From positions 61,287,564 to 61,351,563 of the forward strand of contig CP154955.1 in the NCBI GenBank assembly GCA_039621445.1: a stretch of DNA of 64,000 bases. The letters run 5' to 3'. Below the pieces are notes generated by a model. It was not told where the DNA came from and ran no database searches. It worked only from the letters and a program-made list of their open reading frames with translations. This DNA is from Euglena gracilis. Taxonomy: Eukaryota > Euglenida > Euglenophyceae > Euglenales. This document shows positions 51,311 to 62,171 of this stretch, piece by piece; within the stretch, counting starts at the first letter, position 1; every line of letters begins with the position of its first letter. The translations under genes and the position numbers were made by a program.

Positions 51311-53034
51311 AAAATCCGTTGCCATCCACCCAGCAGCTGAAAAATGAATAAAATAAATAAATAAAATAACTAAAACTCATAGATGGGGGAGGGGAAAAAT
51401 AGGCTGCTGTCTGGAAAAAGGCTGCAGGTTGGATGCACCCAGCCAACCTGCAGCCTTTTTTCAGCCCGGGGGATGGGATCCACTCCGGCTTAAGCGACGC
51501 CCCGCTGTAGCGTTAATCTTGCTCATTTTGCTCCATTTTGGGGCTTTTGCCACGGTTGGTCATGCCCAGTGGGTTTTAATGCAAACTTGCCAGTTGCAGG
51601 AGGTCCGCAAAGGTCATGTCCAGGGCTTGAATGAGTGAAAACCCAAACAGTTTGAAAAAAATTTTTTGGGGTGGCTGGACTTTCAGGAACTTGGAATCAA
51701 GTACTCAGTGTCGCCGAGATATTTCAAAGCTTTTGCCCAATTTTCCAACGCATTTTTGGTCGACTGTGTTGTGTCGGATTTTTTTTTGCCTCAGGACAGC
51801 CCTGCCTCAAAATTGGTTCCCTGGTCTCAACCCCCCACTGTAAACTCCCCAAGTCTGGTGGGTCATCCAAGGGGGGTTATGTGTGTGGGGGAATTATACG
51901 TGAATCGTTGGTGAAAACCCGATGTTGGTGAAAACCCGATGCCCATAATCCCGCCCAAGTTTGTCTGCAATGATCGTCAAAATAATCTAATCAAATACCA
52001 CAATTTCACATAAAATCATCAAAAAGCAGTTTGAGGGGGTTTCGCAGCCAAAAAATTGCCTGGCACATTTTTCTCTGTCATATTGCTTTGCTGCCATTTT
52101 TTTTTATCCAATGGGCATCTAGGGATGGCTCGGTCGACCCCACCATGCCATCTCATGCAGCCCTTCACTGGCCTCCCCCCCCCAATATCCAAGTGCCCAT
52201 GCCTCCACCGACCGAACCGGACATTCCTGTCTCCCACCCTCCCCACCCCATCCGTGGTGGGCACCCCCTCCTGATGTGGAGGCGCCGCCAGGCGCCTGTC
52301 CCCCCCCACCCTGTGCTGCACACAGTGAAACCTTTTGACCCGAGTCATCCCGTGCATATCTGGTGCTTGTATCGCGGGCTATGAAAATCGCCTCAATGGG
52401 TGTCTTGTACCTGGGGTTGTTTTGAAAACCTACCCCCCCCCCCCCGCTCATTGTCCCCCCCCCCCCAGGCTCCTTAGTCCCCCTGGCATTGGGTCAACGT
52501 GCCCCCCCCCAAAGTTGGCCCCCAGCCTGTTGGGGACAACATGGCCCTAGCCAATGAGCTGAATGCAATTTGAGCGTGGTCAGGGTAGATGCAACACATT
52601 CGGCGGTCGAACTTTTGCACCCCAAGGATACGAAATAATTTGCCAAATACTATTTCCTCTCCAAAATATCCCCCCCCCCCAGGGTCGACTTCGGCCAACC
52701 AAATAATATTCCTGGGAGGGTTATGGGGTGGGGGAAATTTGAATGGGAAGATTGCTGTGGGAAAAATTCTGGACGAAATTTGCCCAAGGAGTTTCACCAC
52801 CGTTTCAAGTTTCTGTCCAATTTTTGAATCCTTAATTTCTGAGAACCTCAAAAATGCTTCCTTGCGGATTTGTTATGTATGGGTTCACGCAGCGTGCAGA
52901 ATTTTTATTCGCAATTTTTGTCAGCTGTACTTTTCTGACGCCCTTTGGACAATGCACAAAGCGTGGATCAGGAACATACAGTCATTTCGTCATAAGCTGC
53001 CCCCCCCCCCCCTGTGGCTGTGGGGGGTTGGTGG
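51311..53034. other. No gene recognised
   Basis: Includes a family D 3'-end-like scrap at 51460-51510 (GGGGATGGGATCCACTCCGG, CTTAAGCGACGCCCC) and C-run blocks at 52430-52520. A moderately open stretch lies at 52100-52380. No biased exon. Confidence 0.35.
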
Positions 53035-53325
53035 CAGGTTGGGAAGTTTTTTTTCCCTAAAGGACCGCCAAGGGCCGGCCAACGGCCGGATTGGGGCTCA
53101 ACCGGGGTCAAAATTCAAAAGTCGACAAAGGCATTTTTTGCCGTTTTGGGTGGATGGGCGATGGTCCAAGAATTGTTTCCAGGAATGAACTTCTTTTTTC
53201 CAATGTCGACCCTTTTTTTGTCAATTTAATAAAATACGGCTTTGCCATTTGGCCATTTTTTTCTATTGATTTTTTATTGAATGTGCTGGGACGGGATTTT
53301 TTCCTTTTGCTTAAGGACCGCCCTG
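53035..53325 (+). mobile_element. MITE family A copy, 5' end partly lost
   Basis: GGGAAGTTTTTTTTCCCTAA, GGACCGCCAAGGGCCGGCC, GGGTGGATGGGCGATGGTCC, TTGAATGTGCTGGGACGGGA and 3' end GCTTAAGGACCGCCCTG at 53325. Confidence 0.8.
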
Positions 53326-53935
53326 CCCGCCTCCCTGCCTAGGTGGGGGTTGGCAGCCGTTAAAGTGATTCGGAGCCGAAGGTTTTTGCTGTTTTTCTTC
53401 CCCACATTGGTGTCATTGTGCCTTCAATTCCACAGCGTTCGACCCCCCCACCCCCGGTTGGTTTTCCCCAAAAAAAATCAAAAATTGGAATTCTGGTTTT
53501 CCAAAAATAATCAATCATTGGAATCCTCAGCGTGTGAATGGGTTGTGTTAATTTCACATACACGTGGTACTCCTGGCATTTTTGTGGAGCAAAGGCGATA
53601 CCGCCCCGCATTTTACGCAAATTGTGAGCAGCGCAGCCGCCTGCATTCGCGCGACCCAACGAACCCCCCCTCACTTCAGGGCTCGAATCCTAAATGGGTG
53701 CAGGTTCGACCCATGACGCCTGACATTTGGCGGGTCTCGAAGCCCCGGCACGAGGGCTTGGTCCCCAGAGGAGGTGGGGAGGCCTCTCCTGGGGGTGCCC
53801 CACTCAGCTCGGACCAACCACATAAGAAATCCACATTTCTGCGAACAAGATGAGGTGCGCAACGAAAATTTGGCATAAAATTGGTATTTGGCCACTACTG
53901 AAGGCCGCCGAAGGTGATAGGGGCCATCCGAAAAT
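53326..53935. other. No gene resolved
   Basis: Moderate GC. A short TTGGGTTTTCC pair with AATCATTGGAATCCT/AATTGGAATTCTG lies at 53480-53525. Open frames exist but lack bias. Confidence 0.3.
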
Positions 53936-53939
53936 GTTT

Positions 53940-54029
53940 GATCCCCCCCAAAATATAAAGTCCCCCATGAGGGTCTTGAAATCCCGTCCAAATATAAAGC
54001 CAGGGGGGGGGCTTTATATTTGGGGGGGT
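53940..54029. mobile_element. Small inverted-repeat element with AAAATATAAAG/CTTTATATTT ends
   Basis: ATCCCCCCCAAAATATAAAG at the left and CTTTATATTTGGGGGGGTTT at the right form an inverted pair around 50 bases (with CCAAATATAAAGCC inside). The G-run ends resemble the TA-duplication family. Confidence 0.6.
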
Positions 54030-54470
54030 TTAGGGCACTTGGTCAAAAGTGCCTAGCAGGCACTCTGGCGCCAAAGGCGCCGGAAGGCCTTTCAAGGAAA
54101 ATGGCCTATTTCTGAGAAAAGTTCCTGGGCACAGGCCGAATCTGACATCCCCGGGGGGTACTGCCTGCCTGGGCAGGCACTCAAGGGCACTCCGGACCCC
54201 CCCCCCCAGGTTGGTAAAAAAAACAGCCTGGCCTAAACCCGCCCCCCAAATAACCTGGCAGGGCCCTTGCTCCTGGCAGTGGCCGAATAACTTGGCGGGG
54301 GGCCAGGCAAAAAAAATTGCCCCAGTAACTTGGCAGCCCCATTTTAAGGCAAAAGCCGCTTACGATACTGAAAAAAGGGGCCAAATAGCCTGGCAGAGGG
54401 GAAGGCCAAAACCGGTTCCAACAACTTGGTTATTTGGGTTAACAACAGGTTATTTGGGGAGAGGGTTTAG
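54030..54470. repeat. Copy of the outer-element family and AACTTGGC repeat
   Basis: 54040-54200 repeats TCAAAAGTGCCTAGCAGGCA, GGCGCCAAAGGCGCCGG, AAAATGGCCTATTTCTG and CCTGCCTGGGCAGGCACTCA. 54235-54460 has recurring TAACTTGGC(A/G), AATAACCTGGCAG and GGTTATTTGGG motifs. Confidence 0.6.
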
Positions 54471-54921
54471 ACAATGATGATACGTGTCAACATGCAGATG
54501 ACATAGGGTGAAATCGGACGGTTTTTTTGTTGCATGAAAATCACAGAAATTGCGAAAAAAATCACGAATGAGGATTTGGGGTACTCAGCATGCAACAGAT
54601 TTACCCATCTCCCGTTGGGGGGGGGGGGGCGAATGGCTGGCTTTTTTGTTTACAGCTCCCCCAGAGCCGGGATCCCATTCCCCGAAGGCACAAAATTTTT
54701 TGAAATTTTACCAAAATCCATTGGTTTTGAGCCGCTTTGGCTCGAGTGGACAGAGTGAATGACCCCCCCCCCCCAAGGGGGAGGAAATGGGTTGACGCGC
54801 AAAAAAAAAAACCAGCGAATGAGTGGTGCCTGGTAGGCAATCCCGTATGGTTGGGGGGTGCGAGAGGTTGGCAAGGAGGAGAGAGGTCGGCAACGGCAAC
54901 ACGCGGAGTGGGGCGCCGCAG

Positions 54922-55080
54922 CGGACCCCTTACCACGGCGGCGGCGGCCCATACCTGTGCCCTCGCCCCCGTCCGCTGTACATTTGCCCCCCGGTTGCTG
55001 CCCCCTTACGCTTATCCCCCGCGCCGGGCTTCCCGCCGAGTCCTGCTCCCCATGACCCCCCGGCTAGCCCGCCATGGTGA
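54922..55080 (+). CDS. Candidate exon, terminal or with GTGATG donor
   Basis: Acceptor GGGGCGCCGCAG ends at 54921. The frame RTPYHGGGGPYLCPRPRPLY, then ICPPVAAPLRLSPAPGFPP and APHDPPASPPW, reaches TGA at 55078-55080; ATG/GTGATG at 55077 could be a donor. Pro-rich, high G/C third positions, but the neighbouring frames are also open. No family recognised. Confidence 0.4.
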   Translation, partial: RTPYHGGGGPYLCPRPRPLYICPPVAAPLRLSPAPGFPPSPAPHDPPASPPW

Positions 55081-55743
55081 TGACCCCGTTGCCCACAAAG
55101 CGCCGGACGGCGTGGGGGAGGGTCCCTCCCCTCACCCAACGTCAAGGTTTTGCTTCGTCATCATGACATCGCAACAGGGAGGGAGCACAGATTTTAACTC
55201 GGCGTTGGCGATTTTCTTGCATCCACTCATGTGTATATGTATTTGGCAATTGTGGTTATAGAAAAATCGGTGTGCCAATGGCCACATCAATGTCAAACAC
55301 ATTTACAGTGTGGGCAAAAAATGGGAAACAATATTATGGAAAAATATGGAAATTTTTATTTCTAAAAATAATATAGAAAAATTCAAATTTTCACCGGAAA
55401 TGGTGGGATTTTTTCCCCCGTTTGTAATGAAATTTTTTTTGGCAATGAGTCAAGTCAAAGAAATGGTCAAAAATGTATTTCTGGTTATTTCTCTTTTGCA
55501 ATTTTCATTTCAAAATAAACCCAAAAATTGACAACGTCACATAACCCCATTTTTGTGTGTGAAATTTGATTACCACTGAGAGTTGCCGCCCAAAGGGCGA
55601 CTGGACAAAAGTGCAGGGAAGAATTGCAGGGAATCGAGGTTGTTTCCCATAATTTTTGTCTCCTGTACGTTTTATCTGCACTGTAAGTTAATGGGATTTG
55701 TCTGGCTACCGTTTCCGGCGAAGTTTTTGAAGCCGAGGCCCAG
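55081..55743. other. No gene recognised; AT-rich
   Basis: Poly-T and A-rich DNA at 55310-55560. ATGGGAAACAAT..TTATGGAAAAATATGGAAA resembles the intron-like 30230-30610 stretch (TTTTCCC(A/G)TAAT). Confidence 0.35.
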
Positions 55744-55844
55744 TTTTCCCAACCCTGCCGCAAATGACCTGTTCCGATGCTTTGTGGCTCCACGTGCCCC
55801 CCGGCACCTATCCCCCCTACAAGCCCCTCCAGCCGCCCCCAAAA
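55744..55844 (+). CDS. Candidate exon, incomplete boundaries
   Basis: After CCGAGGCCCAG (ending 55743) the frame reads FPTLPQMTCSDALWLHVPPG then TYPPYKPLQPPPKL. Third positions are about 80% G/C. A GTGTGTA donor may follow at 55853. Pro/Tyr-rich, product unknown; one other frame is also plausible. Confidence 0.35.
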
Positions 55845-55955
55845 CTTTTTTTTGTGTGTACGAGGCTGAATTTTAAGGATCGACCCACCCCTGGGGGTGC
55901 ATACCTGGGCAGGCACTCAAAGGCACCCAGATCCGACCCCTAGCTGCCCCCACTC

Positions 55956-56041
55956 CAGGGAGCAGCTCGGGCAGAATGTGCTTGGACAGCAAAACTTTGT
56001 TTTTTTTGTGTTTTTTCCCAACTTGACTCAGGACTGCCCTG
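55956..56041 (+). mobile_element. MITE family A, internally deleted scrap
   Basis: CAGGGAGCAGC at the left, then GAATGTGCTTGGACAGC and a 3' end GACTCAGGACTGCCCTG. About 86 bases. Confidence 0.5.
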
Positions 56042-56165
56042 TGTGATGGTTTTGCCCCTCAAGGTATCAGAATCTGCGGCTGTCGGTGACCCTGACCAAT
56101 CTGGTGTTGACTTCCTGAGCATTTACTCCGACTCTTTCTGCCGCAATTCCACGTGTTTCCCTCAT

Positions 56166-56428
56166 TGGCGGTCCATAAGGAGCAGGATTCTTTTCCCGCT
56201 ATGGATCGCCCCCTAAGGACTGCCCTAAGGGCTAAAGCTGCCCGGCCTAAAGCTGGTCAAGCCAACGGCCGGTGGGTGGATGGGGGAGGGTCCAAGGATG
56301 CCACATATCACCTTTTTTGCCCTGAAGTCCACCTGTTTTTGCCACAATATGGCCATTTTTTAGCCATTATTCCGCTGCATTTTGCATTGAATGTGCTGAG
56401 ACGGGAACTTTCTTTCTTTAACGCCCTG
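56166..56428 (+). mobile_element. MITE family A copy
   Basis: GGCGGTCCATAAGGAGCAGG, CCCCCTAAGGACTGCCC, GGTGGATGGGGGAGGGTCCA, AAGGATGCCACATATCA, TTGAATGTGCTGAGACGGGA and TTTAACGCCCTG. Confidence 0.75.
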
Positions 56429-56579
56429 ACGATCTTCTTCCGGGGGGCTGTTTGGACTGGGGTGTTTCTAATCCATCACATTCTATCCTCCAGATTGCCC
56501 CCCGATTGAATAATAAATAAGAACGCGAAGCAAATCACATCTCAATAACAACTCACCAAATGAATATCAGACCACCCTC

Positions 56580-56690
56580 CAACGGCAGTACCCCTGGTCT
56601 CATCCCGGCTGGAGGGGCTCCGCCGCATATAAGAGACCCCGGGGCCCCACCCCTCCGCCTGCCCCCTGGCCTCCCCGTCCGCCCCTACGC
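56580..56690 (+). other. GC-rich block: possible exon or promoter with TATA-like box
   Basis: CCGCCGCATATAAGAGACC contains a good TATAAG box at 56628-56633 in a GC-rich setting. The same block is open in two frames after AACGGCAG (ending 56588): TPGLIPAGGAPPHIRDPG or YPWSHPGWRGSAAYKRPR. Either a promoter or an exon; sequence alone does not decide. Confidence 0.3.
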
Positions 56691-57119
56691 GGTGGGCGGT
56701 GAGGCGGCTGCTCCCCATCAGCCACTCGTTCCGCATTTCATTTTGATGACAGTGTTTTGCTTGCAACCGACGGGTCTGGGAGGAACCAGGGAGTGACGTT
56801 TGCAGGGCATTTCCTTTCACAGGTACCCCCTTGCAAACTGTCTTCTGACGTCTGTACCCACTGACCTGTCTCTTAAACGATTCCCCCAAAGCTTGTTTTC
56901 TCATTCTTATTCTTTTTTTTTGGCAGGTGAAAAAACGAGCGCCTTTTTGCTTTTCACTAATACAAAAAAAAATGCCTTTTAAATTGTTATGTCAGTTTGG
57001 GCGGCTGAAAGTTATGCAAGCAGAAATCATTTGGACTACAACACAACCCAAAGACTGCAAATTAAAGTATTGATGAAAGCGGTGGGCGGTTTAAAGGGGG
57101 AGGTTGATTTTTTTTTGAC

Positions 57120-57640
57120 CATTGGTCTACTCCGCTCCAATTGAACCATTTTTGCAAATGAACTCCTACCCACAGAATCATACCTCAGGTACTCATGTAC
57201 CCTCACCCCTCCCCCCCAATTTGCCCCCCCCCCCCTCCAATTGGCTACTTGGCCTCCGGGATGGAAGATGGAAGATGGGCCAACTTTGGCAAGGCCGCGA
57301 AATGGGCTCAAAAAACCTCCAAAAACGCCCGTTTCGAAAATTTTCAAAATTTGCCGGACAAAAAACTTTCATGACAAGTCCAGCCATGTCCACCGACCAA
57401 TTTCGCACCGGTAAAAAATTAGGGGTAGGGGTCCTTGAGCCCCCCCCTAATTGGCAAATGGGCGGTCTGAAGTGGGCTGGCGGGGGCAAATTTTGGGTCA
57501 AATAGTAGACCTTTTTGCATAATTGGCATTGTTTTGAGGTAATTTTGCAGTTTTGAAATTTTTTTTGCTACCCAGTTCTGTCCGGGATCCCCGTTGAGGG
57601 GGGGGTCAGCAGGCAGCCTTTTTGTTTGAACTTTGGCATC
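57120..57640. repeat. Dispersed repeat family E copy and G/C-run module
   Basis: Motifs TTTTTGCATAATTGGCATTG, TTTTGCAGTTTTGAAATTTT and GTCCGGGATCCCCGTTGAGG match 42775-42900. CCACCCCCCAAATTTGCC-like stretches are at 57205-57235. Confidence 0.55.
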
Positions 57641-58098
57641 TACGCTGCCAAAGCCCACAGAAGCCACCCAACAATTTTGTTTGTTCCCACCCCCAAATAT
57701 GATCTCCGACACTGAAGGGCTTGAAATTTCGCGCGCCAATATGAAGCCCAGAGGGGCTTTGTTTTGGGTTTGTTTTGTTTAGGGAATAATAATCATTCGA
57801 GTTGAACAGGGATGGATGGGAAGCCCTTCGGTTTTGAGGCAGGTGGTAGGGGGGGGGGTCCCGACTGCCCTGGGGGGAGTAAGGTTGCAGGGGGTCCAGA
57901 ACCCCCCCAAGATGGTGGGAGGGGTGTCCAGACCCCCACCCCCTTCTTGGCAGGTTCCCAAAATAGTGAAAAATTTCTTCTGGCGCTCTGGAAAATGAAC
58001 AAAAACGCCCTTTTCCCTCTCTCTTGCGCATATTACACATTTTTTGATTTTTGGTATTTTCTGCAGAAAAATACGTTCAAAAAATGGGCATCGTTGGA
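57641..58098. other. No gene recognised
   Basis: G/C-run rich (57845-57945) with GGGGGGGGGTCCCGACTGCC and its partial inverse. T-rich afterwards. Confidence 0.35.
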
Positions 58099-58398
58099 TA
58101 AACCCCCAAACAATACCCCCGGGATATTATTTTTTCGCCCGAAGTCCCGACCCGAGGGGGGGGGTGTTATTTTGGGGGGGTATTATTTTTCGAAGTCCCG
58201 TACGAGCAAAAATAGCACCAAAACCCCCTTTGGGGTCAAATCGTTTTTTTCGTAATTTGTTGTCAGAAGATGTGCTTTATACCCACATTTTCAGGTCAAA
58301 ATCCGTGCCTTCGGCCCGAAACCGGGGGGGGGGGGGTATTAGTTCGGTCACCGAAGTCGGACCCCAAGGGGGGGGGTATTATTTGGGGGGAGGGTTTA
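58099..58398. mobile_element. TA-duplication element, GGTATTAT subtype, second copy
   Basis: TA at 58099-58100 and 58397-58398 flank AACCCCCAAACAATACCCCC at the left and GGTATTATTTGGGGGGAGGG at the right. Internal landmarks GAAGTCCCGACCCGAGGGG, AAAAATAGCACCAAAACCCC and AGGTCAAAATCCGTGCCTTC match 2061-2379 in order. Confidence 0.75.
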
Positions 58399-58589
58399 TA
58401 TTTTCAAAGAAATATCAGGGATTGTTCAACAATTTTGGCCTGTGCCCGTCCCCAAAGCCGATGGTTTTCCGGCCCCCTTCAGTTTGGAGGAAGGAGGGGG
58501 GGTCCGACCCCCCCCCCAAGGCTTCCCACACATCGCTGGACGTGGGAGACAGAGAGAGGTGGGGGGGGGTGGGAGAGTGGTTTGCCGGC

Positions 58590-58761
58590 AGTTTCAGGAG
58601 GGCCCAGGACAGCTCAGCTGTGTGTTTTGTTTCTCGAAGCCGGAGATGGTGGGCAGGACCCCACCCCAGTTGCCGGGTGTGGACTGTGGCTGATGATCGC
58701 CTCAATGGTTGAAACCCTCGCGAACACAGCAAGACAGGTGCTGGATGTCGCCTCACCCTAA
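58590..58761 (+). CDS. Possible exon ending LWLMIASMVETL... low confidence
   Basis: The frame LCVLFLEAGDGGQDPTPV then AGCGLWLMIASMVETLAN ends RQVLDVASP with TAA at 58759-58761. A hydrophobic core is followed by an amphipathic end. Splice sites are weak and third-position bias is modest. Confidence 0.25.
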
Positions 58762-58779
58762 GGGGACGCTACCGGGAAG

Positions 58780-59080
58780 TTTTAGCCATCCACCAGCCTT
58801 TTTGTATTCTGGATTCCTCCCCCATCAACCAATTTTCATCATTGACAGAAGCCTTGACAAAAGCTGAACAAAAGCAGTGCCAAAACGGCAAAAATTATGG
58901 GATACAAATTGTCGAAAATTGGTCAAGAAAGGGCTGCCAAGCAGAAATTGTGGCCAGAAGGGCAAAACTCTTCATTATTATTGAGTGGCTGGTTTAGGCA
59001 GTTCTTGCTTGTTTCCAGTATAGTTGGATTCCGGGTCAGGCCCAGTTCCAGCCAGACGAGGAACTATCTTAGACGGCCGG
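58780..59080. repeat. Dispersed repeat family F, copy 1
   Basis: From ATCCACCAGCCTTTTTGTAT through TTCTGGATTCCTCCCCCATC, AAAGCAGTGCCAAAACGGCA and GGTCAAGAAAGGGCTGCCAA to GCCCAGTTCCAGCCAGACGA. Copy 2 at 63560-63850 follows it closely, with small indels. Confidence 0.85.
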
Positions 59081-60137
59081 GAATGCATTTTTCATTTTTT
59101 TTGTGGTTTTTTTGCGCACCTGCGCATTCTTTTGTGACCAATTGCGTCGCCATCACTTGACGGGGCGGCGCACCCATCAGCTGAAACCCCTGGTACCAAA
59201 ATGGGTACCACCACCTTTGACCCCCGGGTTTTTTCCTGGGTGAACCGACTTTTTTCGTTTTGAAAATGATGGTTTATCACCTCCACCAACCGAGGGAAAA
59301 ACCCCGTCAGCCGAAGGAGGTGCGACACAAAACGCTGTTTCACGAGGACAAACCCTCGTCAGGTGAAGACGTTGTACCTGCCGCTGTCCCCCCTGTTTTG
59401 TGGTGCCCACTGAATGCGCAGGTGCGCATTCACCCCCCTCCCCGTTCCGGCCTTTTCCTGAAGTTTTGGGCAATTGTTGTGGCTCCCGGGGGTGGTTGTG
59501 GGGGGTACCGTGGTCTCTACGGTTAGAGTGGAGGGGAGGTTCTGTGCCCTGTGCTGGAAGCAGGGCACGAGGGGGGCGTTAGCGAATGTTTGGTGTGTGC
59601 GTGTGGTCTGCATTCAGAGAGTGGGGGTGGGAGTGTGTGTTTAAATGCACACCAGATGTCTGTAGGGGAGGCCGCGATACCCTCAGGTTGCCTGCTGTTT
59701 GCCATTCCACACAGTGCACTGCACCCCTTTGCGACACATGCAGGCACAACATCCCCCCAGTGGTGCAGGCCGTCCGCTCCGCATGTGCCTTCTCATAGGC
59801 ACCACGGCACATCACCAACTGGGACCACCCACGTTCAGGTGTGACGTTTGGGATGGGGTGCTGGGTATGGAGAGGGGGCTGGATTGCGCTCCTTTGTTGT
59901 GATCACTGGTTTTAAAGCTACGGAACGGAGCCTCGCTTTAACCCTTTCTTCCACAGACTGCACCCTCCAGAACAGCCCTCAAAAACGATGTAGTAATGCT
60001 CCTCTCCGAGGTTGCAAGAGGCACAAGTATTTTGAAAGTTAGTCTTATCACTCTGAGCCGAAGTTCCAGGTGGTCAGGGGAATGTACAAATCTGGGTACG
60101 AAAGGGGAGGAGGCATTGTGATGCGGAGCGGGCATTC

Positions 60138-61124
60138 TCAGTGGTCGAGGTCGCAGAAGGGAAGAAGGTAAAAAGAGGCGGAGCGAGCAGTCTTGGTGCG
60201 GAGGGAAAGGGGGACGGGTGTAGTAGCTTGGTGCCAGAGTGATCGCAAGGCTGCTGTGGGATGTTCATGCCTGTGCTGTGGGTGTGTTTGTGTGTGCACA
60301 AGTATGCGCACGTGCGCACTCTTGCGGCCATTCCTTCGCTGGCTGGCTGTGATTCTATCTGCAGGAGAGCAGGACAGCAGCAGCGCTGGGCATCCACAAG
60401 AGTGCGCACTTGTGCATTTCGTGAGGGGGAGTGCGCATGTGCGCATTCTCTGTGTTGTGGGGAGCTGTGCCTCGCACTCCTGAACCCAGTGCCAGCACAG
60501 CATTGTGGCAGGGCAACCCGCATGGTGCACTGCTGGCCTTTTAGTCAGCGATTTCAGAGGCATCTCATTGCACAGAAGGATGCCACCAGAGTAGGGTGTA
60601 TATCTCCCGGGCTGTGCCTCCACCTTGTGTGCTGGGTTGTTTGGCATGGCCCTGTGCACCAACCTCCTACCAGGGTGCTTTAAGGGGAGACACAAGAAGG
60701 GAATGCGCATGTGAGTATTCACCCCGATGCCCCGTGTTTGACTGCAGCCACTGTGGATGAGGTGTGTTGAGAAGGTGTGTGGATGTGTGTTTTCTGTGGT
60801 CATCACAGCGGCCAGGGGTTGTGTAGTTTTCAGTGCTGGAGCGTCGACTCTGAGTACATGATAAATAAGGGTTCTGTGTGGTGGATGATGTTTGTTGCCA
60901 ACAAGGCCACTGGTGGTCCTCCTCTGCCGTGTTTCGTTCCAGGGCTGCCTCGTCCTCGTACACCATTCGATCCTCGCAGGGAGGTCTGCACTTCGGTCGT
61001 GTGGTTTGAAACCCAGGCCAGGCGGGGGGAGTTGGCGTGGGTGGTGGCATGCCCACCTGGGAGTGTAAAAATTCGGTGGTGTGGATGTAATTTTAAGAAA
61101 GGCACAGGACGCTTTTTTGCGCAA
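60138..61124 (-). other. Uncharacterised 328-codon open frame on the minus strand
   Basis: The longest frame in the window that does not come from simple repeats. Composition is rich in His, Thr, Pro, Cys and Arg with no hydrophobic core. It runs through four or five of the palindromes, which give repeated CA(P/C)AH or MR(T/I)-type peptides. The plus strand is also open for 127 codons at 60777-61157 (including ARRGELAWVVACPPGSVKIR). No motif recognised in either, and the open frames may be chance. Confidence 0.2.
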
Positions 61125-61174
61125 TGCACAATCGCTGGCTTTTTACTCATGCCATGAAAGACCTCTGACCGCAG

Positions 61175-61854
61175 TTGGGAATTAGGGTGCCCGTCACTGA
61201 GGAATTTCCTCGGGCACCGAAGTCCCTTTCTCATCCGTTTTCCCATGGTGCGACACTGTGGAATACACAGGAAAAGGAGAACAGAAAAAGATTCCTGGGT
61301 TTGTCGGTAAGTTATTTTTGTGATGTGCGTGTGCCTGACTCACAGTCGGGCCTGGAGAAATTTTGGGGCAAGGTCTGACCAGTGGTGTTCGCTTCTTTGA
61401 GTCCGTTTGGATTGTGAAATAATTCCGTGTTTACAAACCGTTTTTGGGAATGATGCCGAAGGTGCCGACAGGCGTGTTTCGCTCTCCAGGTTCCAACCCA
61501 GTGAGCACCGTATGTGTGGAACCAGACACAGTCCCCTGCGTTGACCCTGTGTGGGGCACAGTGCTCCTTGCACCGTGCACTGCAGCCCAACATAAGGTTG
61601 TTCTCCGCGCCCGTTGGCTGTGTGCTGCCATGCACGCTCTGGGGCGTGGGGTCGGACAACGTTGGCATCAACCGGCCCATCACCTCCCCCAGGTGGGGGA
61701 CGGTTGCACGTGCATAATGACGTGCTCCACACGTTGATGAGAGCAGCGTAGGCTGGGCTGGGCACTGGACTGCAGCGGGTGAAGTCGCAGGTGCGCATTC
61801 TGATTTGCTCAATGACTTGAGCTGCAGGGGGGCAGTTCCCCTGTCGCTGAAGGA
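61175..61854. other. No gene recognised; open on both strands in parts
   Basis: Minus frame 61312-61812 (with GDCVWFHTYGAHWVGTWRAK) and plus frame 61444-61737 overlap. No splice-bounded, biased exon seen. Confidence 0.25.
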
Positions 61855-62163
61855 CAGGGCGGTCCATAAGGGACGGGAAGTTTTTTTTTTTTTTCGTTAA
61901 GGACCGCCCCTTAAGGACCGCCCCCCGACCAAGGATCGACCGGGACTTGAACGGGGGTCGAAAACCAAAAAGTCGAAAAACGCATTTTTTGACGCTATGG
62001 GCGGATGGGCGATGTTCCAAAAGTGCCAGGAATCACTTTTTTTCCCGAAGTCGACCCGTTTCGGGCAAAATACGGCCACTTTTCGGTCATGGATTTTCAA
62101 AAAAATTTTCTCGGCTGTGCCGGGACGGGATTTTTTTTTTTTTTTTGCTTAAGGACCGCCCTG
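61855..62163 (+). mobile_element. MITE family A (hAT-like), complete copy with perfect 8-bp duplication
   Basis: The 309-bp element runs CAGGGCGGTCCATAAGGGAC to GCTTAAGGACCGCCCTG. CTGAAGGA is exact at 61847-61854 and 62164-62171. An additional internal TTAAGGACCGCCCC doublet lies at 61895-61922. Core GGGCGGATGGGCGATGTTCC. Confidence 0.95.
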
Positions 62164-62171
62164 CTGAAGGA

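Noticed and set aside
53680-53720. tRNA-like GGCTCGAATCC / GGTTCGACCC boxes
   Set aside because: T-loop-like words only; no acceptor, D or anticodon stem could be paired.
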